A stretch of 43,188 bases of DNA, taken from assembly GCA_934193545.1 (NCBI GenBank), contig CAKPVL010000008.1, forward strand, positions 1 through 43,188. Direction: 5' to 3'. This stretch comes from an uncultured Granulicatella sp. (GTDB lineage Bacteria > Bacillota > Bacilli > Lactobacillales > Aerococcaceae). The notes under the pieces are model-generated. The model ran no database searches and was not told where the DNA came from. It saw only the letters and a program-made list of their open reading frames with translations. The position numbers and the translations under genes were made by a program. Below are positions 8,483 through 16,925 of this stretch, piece by piece (positions within the stretch are counted from its first letter, which is position 1; every line of letters starts with the position of its first letter).

Positions 8483-9144
8483 ACTTGATTTGCCTCCAAA
8501 TAGTTGTAAGCTTCTTCGAGATCATTAAATAATCCCTGACATTGTTCGTGTTCGAAATTTGACTGTTCTTGGTACAATTGTTCACTGACTAAGCAAACAT
8601 CAATCCCTGCTCTTACTGCTGCTGTTGCCCCGATAAATGTATCCTCAAAGGCAATGGCATCTTCTGCTTTAGCTCCAACACTTGCTAAAGCTACTAAATA
8701 GATTTCAGGATCTGGTTTTACTTTTTGAACATGATCTGCGCAAACAATCGCGTCAAATAAATGACTAGCCCCATTTTGTGATAACAATTCATCGATTCTG
8801 GCTCTTGTTGAAGACGATGCTAAGACTACCTTTAGCCCTTTTTCTTTCAGCTTTTCAGCAATTTCTTTCGCAAACTTTTTCAATTTGATTTCGCCATTAT
8901 GTAATTTTATTTGATAGTATTCTTCACGAACCGCACGAATCTTTTTAGCAAAGTCCACATCATTCAGTAATTCAGCGACTTTTGCATCGTTCGATTTTGC
9001 ACTATGCCCTGTAAATGATTCTACAAAGCCTTCTGGAGGAGTAATTCCAAAATGTTTAAACCCATAATGCCATCCTTCTGCATATACGCGTTCGCTATCC
9101 ACAAATAAACCATCCATATCGAAAATTGCAACCTTTTTAGGCAT
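8476..9144 (-). CDS. HAD-superfamily sugar phosphatase/phosphoglucomutase-like protein
   Basis: A 222-residue HAD subfamily IA protein with a helical cap. Motif I DMDGLFVDS has Asp9 (nucleophile) and Asp11. Motif II is the ASSS segment, motif III is the Lys of VKPDPEIY, and motif IV is FEDTFIG. It could be a beta-phosphoglucomutase-like enzyme or a small sugar-phosphate phosphatase. The sequence does not decide between them. It lies 11 nt after EIIA and overlaps eda, so it belongs to the sugar-acid pathway. It could dephosphorylate an overflow or PTS-made intermediate. Confidence 0.8.
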   Translation of the reverse strand: MPKKVAIFDMDGLFVDSERVYAEGWHYGFKHFGITPPEGFVESFTGHSAKSNDAKVAELLNDVDFAKKIRAVREEYYQIKLHNGEIKLKKFAKEIAEKLKEKGLKVVLASSSTRARIDELLSQNGASHLFDAIVCADHVQKVKPDPEIYLVALASVGAKAEDAIAFEDTFIGATAAVRAGIDVCLVSEQLYQEQSNFEHEQCQGLFNDLEEAYNYLEANQVC

Positions 9145-9155
9145 GTCATTTCCCC

Positions 9156-9596
9156 CTAAAAGTCATCGTCTTCGTCTGCTTCTTCAACGAAAGATTTTTT
9201 CCATACATAATCATCAGAGATTGTATAGTTTTTCAATTCATTCACTGCAGCTTCTAAGTCGCTACCAAGGAGTTGTTGGTTAATTCCTTCAAGAACCATT
9301 GGTAAGCTTGCTCCAGCAATTAAACGTACATTTTCAGCACGTTTTTCATCCAATTTATTTACAGAAAGCACTGATTGGTTGTATGGAGAAGCACTTAATA
9401 AATCCGCAAAGATTAGCACTGATTCATTTTCATCATAACCTGCTAATGTTTCATAGATTTTTTCTCCAAATGCTTCTACAGATTCACCTGAGTGCAATCC
9501 GATTGTTGTGATCCCTTTTACTTCACCGAAAATCACTTCCGCTGCATCTTTAAATCCAGCGGCTAATTCACCATGCGTTACAATTAAAATTTGCAT
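9156..9596 (-). CDS. PTS mannose-family EIIA
   Basis: A 146-residue protein of the mannose/fructose/sorbose EIIA family. The phosphorylated histidine is His8 in VTHGELA, and the second conserved loop is FADLLSASPYN. It passes phosphate from HPr to EIIB. The C-terminus ends in the acidic run EEADEDDDF, similar to the DDDF end of the EIIC of the same operon. Its start overlaps the stop of the 268-residue membrane protein by one base. Confidence 0.9.
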   Translation of the reverse strand: MQILIVTHGELAAGFKDAAEVIFGEVKGITTIGLHSGESVEAFGEKIYETLAGYDENESVLIFADLLSASPYNQSVLSVNKLDEKRAENVRLIAGASLPMVLEGINQQLLGSDLEAAVNELKNYTISDDYVWKKSFVEEADEDDDF

Positions 9597-10402
9597 TATC
9601 GTTCCTCCAATATGGTTTCGATTTTTTGACGTTGACGCGTTAAAAGTACATCATCTATTTTTTCTGAAAGAATAACATTTCCTAAGCTCTCTAAATTCGG
9701 ATGAATTTTAAGGCTCTTTTGGTTAGAATCTTCTGTCACTATTAAGGCAGTGTTTGCTCCAACGCTATCTAATTCATAGATTTTTGATTGTGACTTAACA
9801 CTATTTTTTAGAGCGACAAGCCCAATTTCATTCGTACAGCCACCATCAACAATCGCGAATGCTACTTTTTTATTACCCTTATATTTTGCTAATAAACTGA
9901 GTACTAGCACTAGAGAGGAAGTATTTCTCACTTGTGTCTTGCTACTGGCTCTTCCTTTGACAATTCCATTAAACACGTAAAAGAAAGCTAGTGCAAAAAC
10001 AGTCAGAACAGTTGTGAGTAATGTTCCTTCGAACACTCGCGTTAGGAAAAAGAAAATTCCAAGTCCTATACACAAAGTAGCAACACTCTCAAAAGCAATT
10101 CGGGTCAACGTATTTCGTTTATTCTTTTCAGTATCCGTGAAAGAATAATCGCCAAATGAAACAATTGGCGTATCGAAATACGTAGAGATAATTTTATCCG
10201 CCTTAGAAACATCCCCAATATAAATATTGTGATATTTTCTTTTCTTCTCCTCGATTTCAATGACATTGATATCATCTCGAATATTCAAGACATCTGAGAG
10301 AAAAGTCTGAATAAATTTATCCTTTTGTTTGTCAGAATTTCTCTTTTTTAGGAGAAATCCATAACGAACAATCCAATCGTTCATTTGGCGATTACTTTCC
10401 AT
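9596..10402 (-). CDS. PTS-operon membrane protein with degenerate M28-peptidase-like domain
   Basis: A 268-residue protein of unknown function between EIIB and EIIA. Two membrane segments lie at about 104-121 and 128-147. The flanking soluble parts resemble a split M28 aminopeptidase fold. ADKIISTYFDTP (about 68-79) resembles the HYDTP strand, RNTSSLVLVL (159-168) the DNASG segment, AFAIVDGGCTNEIGL (181-195) the FFDEEEGL segment, and YELDSVG (209-215) the NLDMVG segment. Most metal ligands are gone: His is replaced by Tyr75 and the EE pair is lost. Asp78 and Asp212 remain. I infer a membrane-anchored pseudo-peptidase that may bind or regulate the transporter. It lies 11 nt after EIIB and overlaps EIIA. 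Confidence 0.6.
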   Translation of the reverse strand: MESNRQMNDWIVRYGFLLKKRNSDKQKDKFIQTFLSDVLNIRDDINVIEIEEKKRKYHNIYIGDVSKADKIISTYFDTPIVSFGDYSFTDTEKNKRNTLTRIAFESVATLCIGLGIFFFLTRVFEGTLLTTVLTVFALAFFYVFNGIVKGRASSKTQVRNTSSLVLVLSLLAKYKGNKKVAFAIVDGGCTNEIGLVALKNSVKSQSKIYELDSVGANTALIVTEDSNQKSLKIHPNLESLGNVILSEKIDDVLLTRQRQKIETILEER

Positions 10403-10413
10403 GATTCTACCTC

Positions 10414-10917
10414 TTATAAATTAAAGTTTTTAAGTACTTCTTCTAAAGAAGTTTTTGGTGCTGAAGGAGTAGCTTGGAAGTAAATATCTTTAACTCCGTA
10501 GTTATCATGAAGATCTTTAAGCGTTTCAGCATCTGCTTTGTTTAAATATACAGATTTTGTTACTAATACATCTTCATCATTTTTCTTAGCAACACCACCA
10601 ACGTTTAATTCTTCTACTGGTACGCCATGTCTTACAAGGTTAGCAATAGTACCAACAGTTTTCGCAATTAAAATACAGCTGTAGTCTTTGAATTTGTATT
10701 CATCCCAATAGAATTTTGCTTTATCTTCAGAAACTACAATTGTTTTTTGACCAGTACGGTTACCAGCGCTCTTATATAAATCCTTCATGAAAGGATCTCT
10801 TGAAACGACATCATCGACAACGAAGATTGAGTTTACTCCATTTCTTTGTGATAGTGTAATCATTACTTGTCCGTGGATTAAACGTTCATCCACACGTGCT
10901 AAATTAACTTTACCCAT
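10414..10917 (-). CDS. PTS mannose-family EIIB
   Basis: A 167-residue IIB of the mannose/fructose/sorbose family. The phosphorylated histidine is His15 in the hallmark VDERLIHGQV. The rest has the expected alternating strand and helix pattern with the GVPVEELNVGG segment. It works with the EIIC and EIID genes just upstream. The spacing to EIID is 18 nt. The usual length is about 160 residues, so it appears complete. Confidence 0.92.
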   Translation of the reverse strand: MGKVNLARVDERLIHGQVMITLSQRNGVNSIFVVDDVVSRDPFMKDLYKSAGNRTGQKTIVVSEDKAKFYWDEYKFKDYSCILIAKTVGTIANLVRHGVPVEELNVGGVAKKNDEDVLVTKSVYLNKADAETLKDLHDNYGVKDIYFQATPSAPKTSLEEVLKNFNL

Positions 10918-10935
10918 TTTATAGGTACCTCCAAA

Positions 10936-11799
10936 TTATAAAATTCCAACAGATGCAAGGATTATTAGGATCAATGTTAACCATAATAATGCTTGGGTAA
11001 CTTTGAGTCCCTTCTTGACGAAGTAATAATATACACCCATTACTACTGCTAACGGTAAAATACCAGGGACGATTTTGTCAAGTAATTCCTGAATGACGAA
11101 GTTTTTACCAGAAAGTGTAAATTGTAAGCTTGAAGATACTTTAACGTAGTTACCAGCTAAGATACCCATCATGAATAAACCTAAAATTGACAATAAACTA
11201 ATCATGTCTTTAACGCCAGAGCTATGAACTAAGCTTGTTGCATTTCTACCTAAAGAGAAACCTTGGCGAGCAAAGAATAAACCGATAAAGACTTGGTATA
11301 ACGCAAATGCGATGAATGGGAATAATGCACCTAACGCACTACCTTCTTGAGCCCAAGGAACTGCAATCGCAATAAAGATATATTGCATTGTACCTGAGTC
11401 AATCGCATCCCCGATACCAGCAAGGGCACCCATTAAACCAGCTTTTGTATTGTACATTAAGTCATCTGTCATAGTAATTTCTTCATTTTCATACTCTTGA
11501 CGAGCTCTTTCTTTTTCCATTGAAGACATTAAACCAGTGATGACCCCACCACCCCATGTTAATTGAGTGTTGAAGAAGAGTAATTGTCTCTTGTATGCTT
11601 CTCTTCTTTTGTCTGGATCTTTATATAATTTCTTAAGAACAGGCATCATTCCGTATAGTAATGATGGTGCAAGATAACGGTCAAATGAGTGTGGGATTTC
11701 ATTTGCAAAGTGCCATCTTAAATATGCTTTAGTAACATCCTTTTGAGTAATTTCTTCAGGAGCTAATGCAGGATTTTTTTGAGTTGTTTCAGTATTCAT
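10936..11799 (-). CDS. PTS mannose-family EIID
   Basis: A 287-residue IID membrane subunit. The soluble N-terminal half carries the family signature LLFFNTQLTWGGGV, with AGIGDAIDSGTMQY further on. Hydrophobic segments in the second half form the membrane part. EIID and EIIC together form the sugar channel found only in this PTS family. It starts 15 nt after the EIIC stop. Confidence 0.92.
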   Translation of the reverse strand: MNTETTQKNPALAPEEITQKDVTKAYLRWHFANEIPHSFDRYLAPSLLYGMMPVLKKLYKDPDKRREAYKRQLLFFNTQLTWGGGVITGLMSSMEKERARQEYENEEITMTDDLMYNTKAGLMGALAGIGDAIDSGTMQYIFIAIAVPWAQEGSALGALFPFIAFALYQVFIGLFFARQGFSLGRNATSLVHSSGVKDMISLLSILGLFMMGILAGNYVKVSSSLQFTLSGKNFVIQELLDKIVPGILPLAVVMGVYYYFVKKGLKVTQALLWLTLILIILASVGIL

Positions 11800-11814
11800 T
11801 ATCTATTCCTCCAA

Positions 11815-12651
11815 TTAAAAATCATCGTCGCCGCCATCATCATCGAATTGAGCATTTGATGATGCAGCCGGGCTAGCAGCTACTGGTTGATTGTTGTTTT
11901 TTGTCACCATTACGAAAATAGCAGCAACAAGGACACCAATAATTGCGTAAGTAACCATTGTAATGTTTAAAGGTTTGAAGATTACACTCATGAAGTATGC
12001 TAATAGGAAGAATACGAGGTAATCTTTACGTCCGATTACATAGATTGTTGTAGAGATACCGATTGCAGCTAAACCACCACCGACAACTTCTAATACGTGA
12101 AGAACTACTGTTTCTTTTAATTGAACGATAAGATCTGCAATCACTGGAGCTCCCCAGTATAATGCAGCAAATACTAATGGTACGAATAGTAAGAATGAAG
12201 CAATTGTAGGATACCAAATGATTGCACGTTTAATAGCGCCGTCATCCATTTTTTCAACTGCTTTATCCATAGATTTACCTAAGAATGTGTTGATGAAGAA
12301 TCTTACTTGGTATAAGTAACTTCCTAATAAACCAACTGGAACGGCAACCCCAATCGCTGCTTCAGGTGTTAAGTTCCCTAATAAAGCAACCGGTACAGCA
12401 ATCGCTGCTGCAATTGAAGGTTCAGAAGGCATTGTCCCACCAGGAGAGAATACTCCCATGTAAATCAATTGAAGAGCTGCAGTTACGATCATTGCGTTTG
12501 CAACATCTCCCATAATAATACCGCAGACTAAACCAGTCATTAATGGCGAGAAGCGAAGTGTTAACGTCGCACCACCACCAAGCCATCTAGACATAACGGC
12601 TGCTACCCAAAGGGCAATTAACAAACTTTGTACTACTGATAATGTTTCCAT
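11815..12651 (-). CDS. PTS mannose-family EIIC
   Basis: A 278-residue polytopic IIC subunit with the family motifs FSPGGTMPSEPS and AAIAVPVALLGN. It starts with the excellent ribosome site AAGGAGG. The C-terminus is an acidic tail ending DDDGGDDDF. It is the first PTS gene of the block and follows a 125-nt gap after the hydroxyacid dehydrogenase gene, which holds inverted repeats. The cargo is probably a sugar acid such as gluconate, from the dehydrogenase and aldolase genes around it. That is inference, because this PTS family also carries mannose, glucosaminate and others. Confidence 0.92.
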   Translation of the reverse strand: METLSVVQSLLIALWVAAVMSRWLGGGATLTLRFSPLMTGLVCGIIMGDVANAMIVTAALQLIYMGVFSPGGTMPSEPSIAAAIAVPVALLGNLTPEAAIGVAVPVGLLGSYLYQVRFFINTFLGKSMDKAVEKMDDGAIKRAIIWYPTIASFLLFVPLVFAALYWGAPVIADLIVQLKETVVLHVLEVVGGGLAAIGISTTIYVIGRKDYLVFFLLAYFMSVIFKPLNITMVTYAIIGVLVAAIFVMVTKNNNQPVAASPAASSNAQFDDDGGDDDF

Positions 12652-12671
12652 TACCTTTTTCCTCCTTCATT

Positions 12672-12763
12672 GTTAGAAATCTGTTTTCTAACTCTAATTG
12701 TTTTTGTTTTAAATCATAAAAATTATTCCATAAAGTATAAAGAGTGCGATAAGTTCTACTTTA
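12672..12763 (-). promoter_or_regulatory. Intergenic inverted repeats before the PTS genes
   Basis: Two inverted repeats lie in the gap upstream of EIIC. TAAAGTA/TACTTTA is at 12731-12737 and 12757-12763. GTTAGAAA/TTTCTAAC is at 12672-12679 and 12685-12692, just before the ribosome site. A TATACT sequence lies between them on the minus strand. They may be an internal promoter/operator or an RNA-processing hairpin that separates enzyme genes from transporter genes. Confidence 0.4.
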
Positions 12764-12776
12764 AGCTCATCTGTTA

Positions 12777-13784
12777 TTATGATTCTACTTTAACGTAAGT
12801 ACTCTCACTTTGAACAGATCTTACTGGAAGCTTCCCTTCAACAATCACCTCGCAATCTTCTACACATTTTTCACCCATAGACTCTAAACATTCCATGGTA
12901 TATGCGGAAGTATGTGGTGTCACCACTACGTTCTTAAACGCAAGGTATGGATGGTTAGCGCGTCCAGGTTCAACTTCAAGTACATCAGTTGCAAAGCCTG
13001 CAATTTTACCGGATTTTAGTCCTTCTACAATGGCTTCTTCTTCAACCAACGCGCCTCTAGCTGAGTTGGAAATATACACATTTGGCTTCATCATTTCAAC
13101 TTCTTTTTTACCGATGAAATGATAGTTTTCTTCAGTAAGGTTTGCACATAAACAAATGACATCTGCATTGCGAATCAATTCTTCAAATCCAACTTTTTCA
13201 GCTCCGTGTGCTTCTATTTCTAGTTTACTCTTATATGGATCATATGCAAGTACACGACATCTAAATCCGTATCTTACAGTCTCAGCAACACAGCCGCCTG
13301 TATTTCCAATACCGATAACACCGACCACTTTGTTATATAGAGAGTGGCCAATAAATGATGCACGTTTTTCCCATTGATCACCTTCAACAGCTTTTAGGGC
13401 TCCTACTGTTCTTCTCATGACTGCTAATAAGTTTGTAACGTTATTACCAGCAACAGCATCGCGCTCTACAAGTGCTGGGATAATGGAAACGATTGTGTTA
13501 TGTTTTCTCGCTGCTTCTAAATCCACATTGTTAAATCCGATTCCGTGTCTTGAAATCAAGAGTAATTCATCTTTATGTTCAAAGAATTCAGCATCAAAAA
13601 ACGGTGTTACACTTGCGATGATGATGTCATAGCCTTTCAAATTTTCCGCTAGTTCCTTCCCAGGAATTTCTTGTGGAAAATTGAAATATTCAACTTCACC
13701 AATATTTCTTAATCTTTCTAAGTGGTTGGGGAAGATTCTTCCGAAACTACTCGAATTGACAATTGCGATTTTATGATGGCTCAT
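12777..13784 (-). CDS. D-isomer-specific 2-hydroxyacid dehydrogenase
   Basis: A 335-residue NAD-dependent dehydrogenase of the phosphoglycerate dehydrogenase/2-ketoacid reductase family. The nucleotide fold motif is GIGNTGG. The catalytic triad is visible as Arg in NSARGALV, Glu in VLEVEPG and His in VTPHTSAYT. It has no ACT domain, so it is not a serine-pathway SerA. In a sugar-acid operon the likely job is reduction of a 2-keto acid, for example 2-ketogluconate to gluconate, or the reverse oxidation. The substrate is inferred. It lies 16 nt after the 6-phosphogluconate dehydrogenase gene. Confidence 0.85.
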   Translation of the reverse strand: MSHHKIAIVNSSSFGRIFPNHLERLRNIGEVEYFNFPQEIPGKELAENLKGYDIIIASVTPFFDAEFFEHKDELLLISRHGIGFNNVDLEAARKHNTIVSIIPALVERDAVAGNNVTNLLAVMRRTVGALKAVEGDQWEKRASFIGHSLYNKVVGVIGIGNTGGCVAETVRYGFRCRVLAYDPYKSKLEIEAHGAEKVGFEELIRNADVICLCANLTEENYHFIGKKEVEMMKPNVYISNSARGALVEEEAIVEGLKSGKIAGFATDVLEVEPGRANHPYLAFKNVVVTPHTSAYTMECLESMGEKCVEDCEVIVEGKLPVRSVQSESTYVKVES

Positions 13785-13800
13785 TAAAATTGCCTCCTCG

Positions 13801-14697
13801 TTATTTCATCTTCATTTCATGTCCGCCAAACCCATTTCTTAAAGAAGAAACAAGTTTATTAGAAAATTCATCTGCACCGCAGCTACTATTTCGAACAAAT
13901 AATGAGTCTGCGATAACTGGAGTTGGCACTCCAAGACGAAGTGCTTCTTCTAATGTCCATTTTGCTTCACCATTACTTCCGATGACACCTTCGATTTTTT
14001 CAAGTTTAGGGTCTTTACGGAAGGCTTCTTGTGCCAATTCCATTAACCATGAACGGATGACTGAACCATTATTCCACACTTTTGCGACTTTTTCGTTATC
14101 AAATGTGTATTCAGAATGCTCCAAAATATTGAAACCTTCTCCAATGGCTTGCATCATTCCGTATTCCACTCCATTGTGAACCATCTTCAAGTAATGACCT
14201 GCAGAAGGTTGATCTACAAATAGGCAACCATCTTCAATCGCGATTGCTTCGAAGAAGTCTTTCACTTGATTGAAAGCTTCTTGGTCGCCACCAATCATTA
14301 GGCAGGCCCCTTTTCTTGCTCCACTCATTCCTCCAGAAGTTCCACAATCTAGGAAATAAATTTCTTTTTCTTTTAAAGTATGATAGTTGTTCAAACTATC
14401 TTTATAGTTAGAGTTTCCGCTATCAATGACAATATCTCCTGCTTTTAAGAGATTTGACAATTCATTAACAACTCCATTTGTAATTTTTCCAGCCGGAAGA
14501 CTAAGCATCACCACTCTGACATCGTCCAAGGTTCCAACCAATTCATCGATGGAATGGCTAACAGTTAAACCTGCTTCTTGAGCCTTCTGTACTGACTCAG
14601 TTGACACATCAAAACCTACGACGTCAAAAGCATGTTCTTTAGCATTCAGCGCTAAATTTAATCCCATTTTTCCGAGTCCAATTATTCCGATTTTCAT
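13801..14697 (-). CDS. gntZ: 6-phosphogluconate dehydrogenase, decarboxylating, NAD-type (GntZ/YqeC-like)
   Basis: A 298-residue enzyme of the short 6-phosphogluconate dehydrogenase class, versus about 470 residues for Gnd. It oxidatively decarboxylates 6-phosphogluconate to ribulose-5-phosphate. The N-terminal Rossmann motif is GLGKMG. The substrate loops are DSGNSNYKDS and CGTSGGMSGARKGAC, and the catalytic Lys/Asn segment is AGHYLKMVHNGVEYGMMQ. It starts 23 nt after uxuA in the same operon. With the PTS this fits import of gluconate as 6-phosphogluconate. The product would feed the transketolase and phosphoketolase encoded further along the window. Confidence 0.88.
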   Translation of the reverse strand: MKIGIIGLGKMGLNLALNAKEHAFDVVGFDVSTESVQKAQEAGLTVSHSIDELVGTLDDVRVVMLSLPAGKITNGVVNELSNLLKAGDIVIDSGNSNYKDSLNNYHTLKEKEIYFLDCGTSGGMSGARKGACLMIGGDQEAFNQVKDFFEAIAIEDGCLFVDQPSAGHYLKMVHNGVEYGMMQAIGEGFNILEHSEYTFDNEKVAKVWNNGSVIRSWLMELAQEAFRKDPKLEKIEGVIGSNGEAKWTLEEALRLGVPTPVIADSLFVRNSSCGADEFSNKLVSSLRNGFGGHEMKMK

Positions 14698-14720
14698 GTT
14701 GCATAGCTTCCTTTCAAGCT

Positions 14721-15791
14721 TTAATTTTGTTTTTCTACCGCTTCTTCAAGACCTTGTAAGTATGAAATACCAATTGCACGGTCATATAATCCGTAACCCG
14801 GTCTTGCAACTTCTCCCCAGATAGTACGTCCGTGGTCTGGGCGAGCGATGCCATCAAAACCGATGTCATGTAACGCCTTCACGATTGCATACATATCTAG
14901 TGAACCTTCTTTACTTAAGTGAGCTGATTCTAGGAAATGTTTATCTCCAAGAATTTGTACATTTCTTAAGTGTGCGAAATGGATTTTTCCTTTTAATGAG
15001 TGAATGATATCCACTAAATCATTTTCTGGATTTGCTCCAAGTGAACCAGTACATAAAGTTACTCCGTTGTAATCAGAATCAACGGCATTCACGATTTTTA
15101 GGATATCGTCTTTATTTTTAGTGATACGAGGAAGACCAAACATATCAAATGGTGGATCATCTGGGTGAATCGCCATCTTCACACCATATTGTTCGCAGAC
15201 TGGAATCACTCTTTCTAAGAAGTAGCAAAGGTTTTCGAATAATTTTTCTTCTGTAATTCCTTTGTACATATCTTCTAGTTTTTGGAATTTTGCAAGACGT
15301 TCAGGTTCCCAACCAGATAATTGGAATCCAGAAGTTTGTCCGCTAATTAAACCAAACATTTGCTTTGGTTCGATTTGTTGAACCACTTTGTCATCATATT
15401 CAAGTGTATGAGAGCCATCTGGAAGTTCGTATTCTAGATTTGTTTTGGCCCATCCAAAGATTGGTTTAAAGCTATAGCAAATCACGTTTACTCCAAGTTC
15501 TCCTAAATTTTTAACGTTTTCTTTATACACATCAATATAGTGGTCACGTTCAGGTGTTCCAGCTTTAATCGAATCATGAATCGATACACTTTCGATACCT
15601 GCTAATGTGAGACCTTTTGCTTCTACTGCATTTTTTAATGCTAAAATTTCTTCTTTTGTCCAGAGGTCTCCTGGTAATTTTTTAACCAGTGTTCCTACTA
15701 CACCATGCATATTTGGAATTTGACGAATGTGGTCTAATGTAATCGGATCGTTATCTCCGTACCATCTAAATGTCCATTTCAATGTTTTCAC
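14721..15791 (-). CDS. uxuA: Mannonate dehydratase
   Basis: A 356-residue enzyme that dehydrates D-mannonate to 2-keto-3-deoxygluconate. The whole length matches UxuA: the N-terminus WTFRWYGDNDPITLDHIRQI, CYSFKPIFGWAKT in the middle, HPDDPP and GLPRI, HLRNV and the C-terminal RPDHGR. It is the first gene of the operon, behind a clear promoter. The usual partners UxaC, UxuB and KdgK are absent here, so mannonate must come from elsewhere or be imported. The mature pathway cannot be completed from this window. Confidence 0.93.
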   Translation of the reverse strand: MKTLKWTFRWYGDNDPITLDHIRQIPNMHGVVGTLVKKLPGDLWTKEEILALKNAVEAKGLTLAGIESVSIHDSIKAGTPERDHYIDVYKENVKNLGELGVNVICYSFKPIFGWAKTNLEYELPDGSHTLEYDDKVVQQIEPKQMFGLISGQTSGFQLSGWEPERLAKFQKLEDMYKGITEEKLFENLCYFLERVIPVCEQYGVKMAIHPDDPPFDMFGLPRITKNKDDILKIVNAVDSDYNGVTLCTGSLGANPENDLVDIIHSLKGKIHFAHLRNVQILGDKHFLESAHLSKEGSLDMYAIVKALHDIGFDGIARPDHGRTIWGEVARPGYGLYDRAIGISYLQGLEEAVEKQN

Positions 15792-15828
15792 CTTCCGTAA
15801 ATTTGATTCAAAGTTAACTTATGTTTAA

Positions 15829-15856
15829 ATTATACCATTAAATTTTATTTTGTAAA
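15829..15856 (-). promoter_or_regulatory. Promoter of the sugar-acid operon
   Basis: On the minus strand TTTACA (15851-15856) is followed after 16 nt by TATAAT (15829-15834), about 40 nt upstream of the uxuA start. GTTTA/TAAAC ends flank the region and could be a regulator site for the divergent RpiR protein. Confidence 0.7.
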
Positions 15857-15946
15857 CACTTTTATAAAAAAATATTTTTTAATTATCTTCCTTTTTGTTT
15901 CCTCCTGTGTTATGATTTCTATAAAAGAGAAACAGGGAGGATTCTC

Positions 15947-16819
15947 ATGCAAAATATTTATTTACTAAACATTATTAAACAAAATAAAAATAAATTTAGT
16001 ACTTCAGAAGATGCCCTCGTGGAATACTTCTTGCAGTTAAAAAATGATGAACTTGTCAATAAAACATTAGCCGACATGGCTAGTGACACTGACATTTCTC
16101 AAACAACTATTTATAACTTCGTAAAAAAATTAGGGTTTAATGGGTTTCAAGATTTTAAGATTAAACTGGCTTCTAACTCTATTAACCCTACTCAACCAGA
16201 ACGTTTTGTAAACTATACAGAAATCACACCGTCCGATTCCTATTTAGAGGTAGCAAAGAAGACGATTCATTTTAATCAACAATCCCTAGAGCACTTGATT
16301 AACTTCCTTGATGAAAAGACACTTCATCGTATTGTTCGACTTCTTGAAAAGAGTAAAAACATCTATTTCCTTGGACAAGGTGGCTCTTCTGTTGTTGCGA
16401 TGGACTCTTATCATAAGTTCCTACGCTCGAAGTTAAATAGCCACTATGTTTCTGATTATCACATGCAGTTAACGATTTGTAGTAAACTCACAAAGGATGA
16501 TTGTGTATTCCTCTTCTCTCATTCAGGGGATTCACTTGAAACCATTAACCTAGCAAAAATCTTACAGAAGAATCACTGCCCAGTTATTTGTATTACTGGT
16601 AATCCGACAGGAAAGATTTTAAAACTTGCTACTGAATCAGTCATTGCCTTCTCTCAAGAAGCTAAATACAGAACTGAAAGCTTAACTTCACGTCTTCTTT
16701 ATCAAACAGTAATGGATATTCTTTACACCATCATTATGTTTAAAGATGAAGAAGAAAACGAGAAGGTCCTTAGAAAACAACGATCTGCGCTCTCACTTTC
16801 AAAAACAAGTGAAGACTAG
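15947..16819 (+). CDS. RpiR/MurR-family transcriptional regulator
   Basis: A 290-residue regulator with an N-terminal HTH_6 domain (about 1-78, helix-turn-helix around LADMASDTDISQTTIYNFVKK) and a C-terminal SIS sugar-phosphate-binding domain (about 125-255, IYFLGQGGSSVVA and FSHSGDSLETINLAK). It is read divergently from uxuA across a 155-bp promoter region and is the natural controller of the sugar-acid operon, sensing a phosphorylated sugar acid. The start has the ribosome site AGGGAGG. The mode (repressor or activator) cannot be read from the sequence. Confidence 0.88.
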   Translation: MQNIYLLNIIKQNKNKFSTSEDALVEYFLQLKNDELVNKTLADMASDTDISQTTIYNFVKKLGFNGFQDFKIKLASNSINPTQPERFVNYTEITPSDSYLEVAKKTIHFNQQSLEHLINFLDEKTLHRIVRLLEKSKNIYFLGQGGSSVVAMDSYHKFLRSKLNSHYVSDYHMQLTICSKLTKDDCVFLFSHSGDSLETINLAKILQKNHCPVICITGNPTGKILKLATESVIAFSQEAKYRTESLTSRLLYQTVMDILYTIIMFKDEEENEKVLRKQRSALSLSKTSED

Positions 16820-16847
16820 ATTCCATTAACAGTGTTTGCCAAAAACG

Positions 16848-16876
16848 AAAGGACGGTTGATTTTCAACCGTCCTTT
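16848..16876 (+). terminator. Terminator of the RpiR gene
   Basis: AAAGGACGGTTGA (16848-16860) pairs perfectly with TCAACCGTCCTTT (16864-16876). It is a very stable hairpin just after the plus-strand regulator gene. Confidence 0.75.
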
Positions 16877-16888
16877 CCCTATTTATAC

Positions 16889-16919
16889 AAAAATCCCGAA
16901 ATTCACTTTTCGGGATTTC
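16889..16919 (-). terminator. Terminator of the murB/ECF unit
   Basis: AAATCCCGAAA (16891-16901) pairs with TTTCGGGATTT (16908-16918). On the minus strand a TTTTT run follows. It stands back to back with the plus-strand hairpin at 16848-16876. Confidence 0.8.
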
Positions 16920-16925
16920 GCATTT

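Noticed and set aside
15826..15860. CcpA cre site at the sugar-acid promoter
   Set aside because: AGTGTTTACA lacks the central CG and symmetry of a cre site. Only the promoter boxes are supported.
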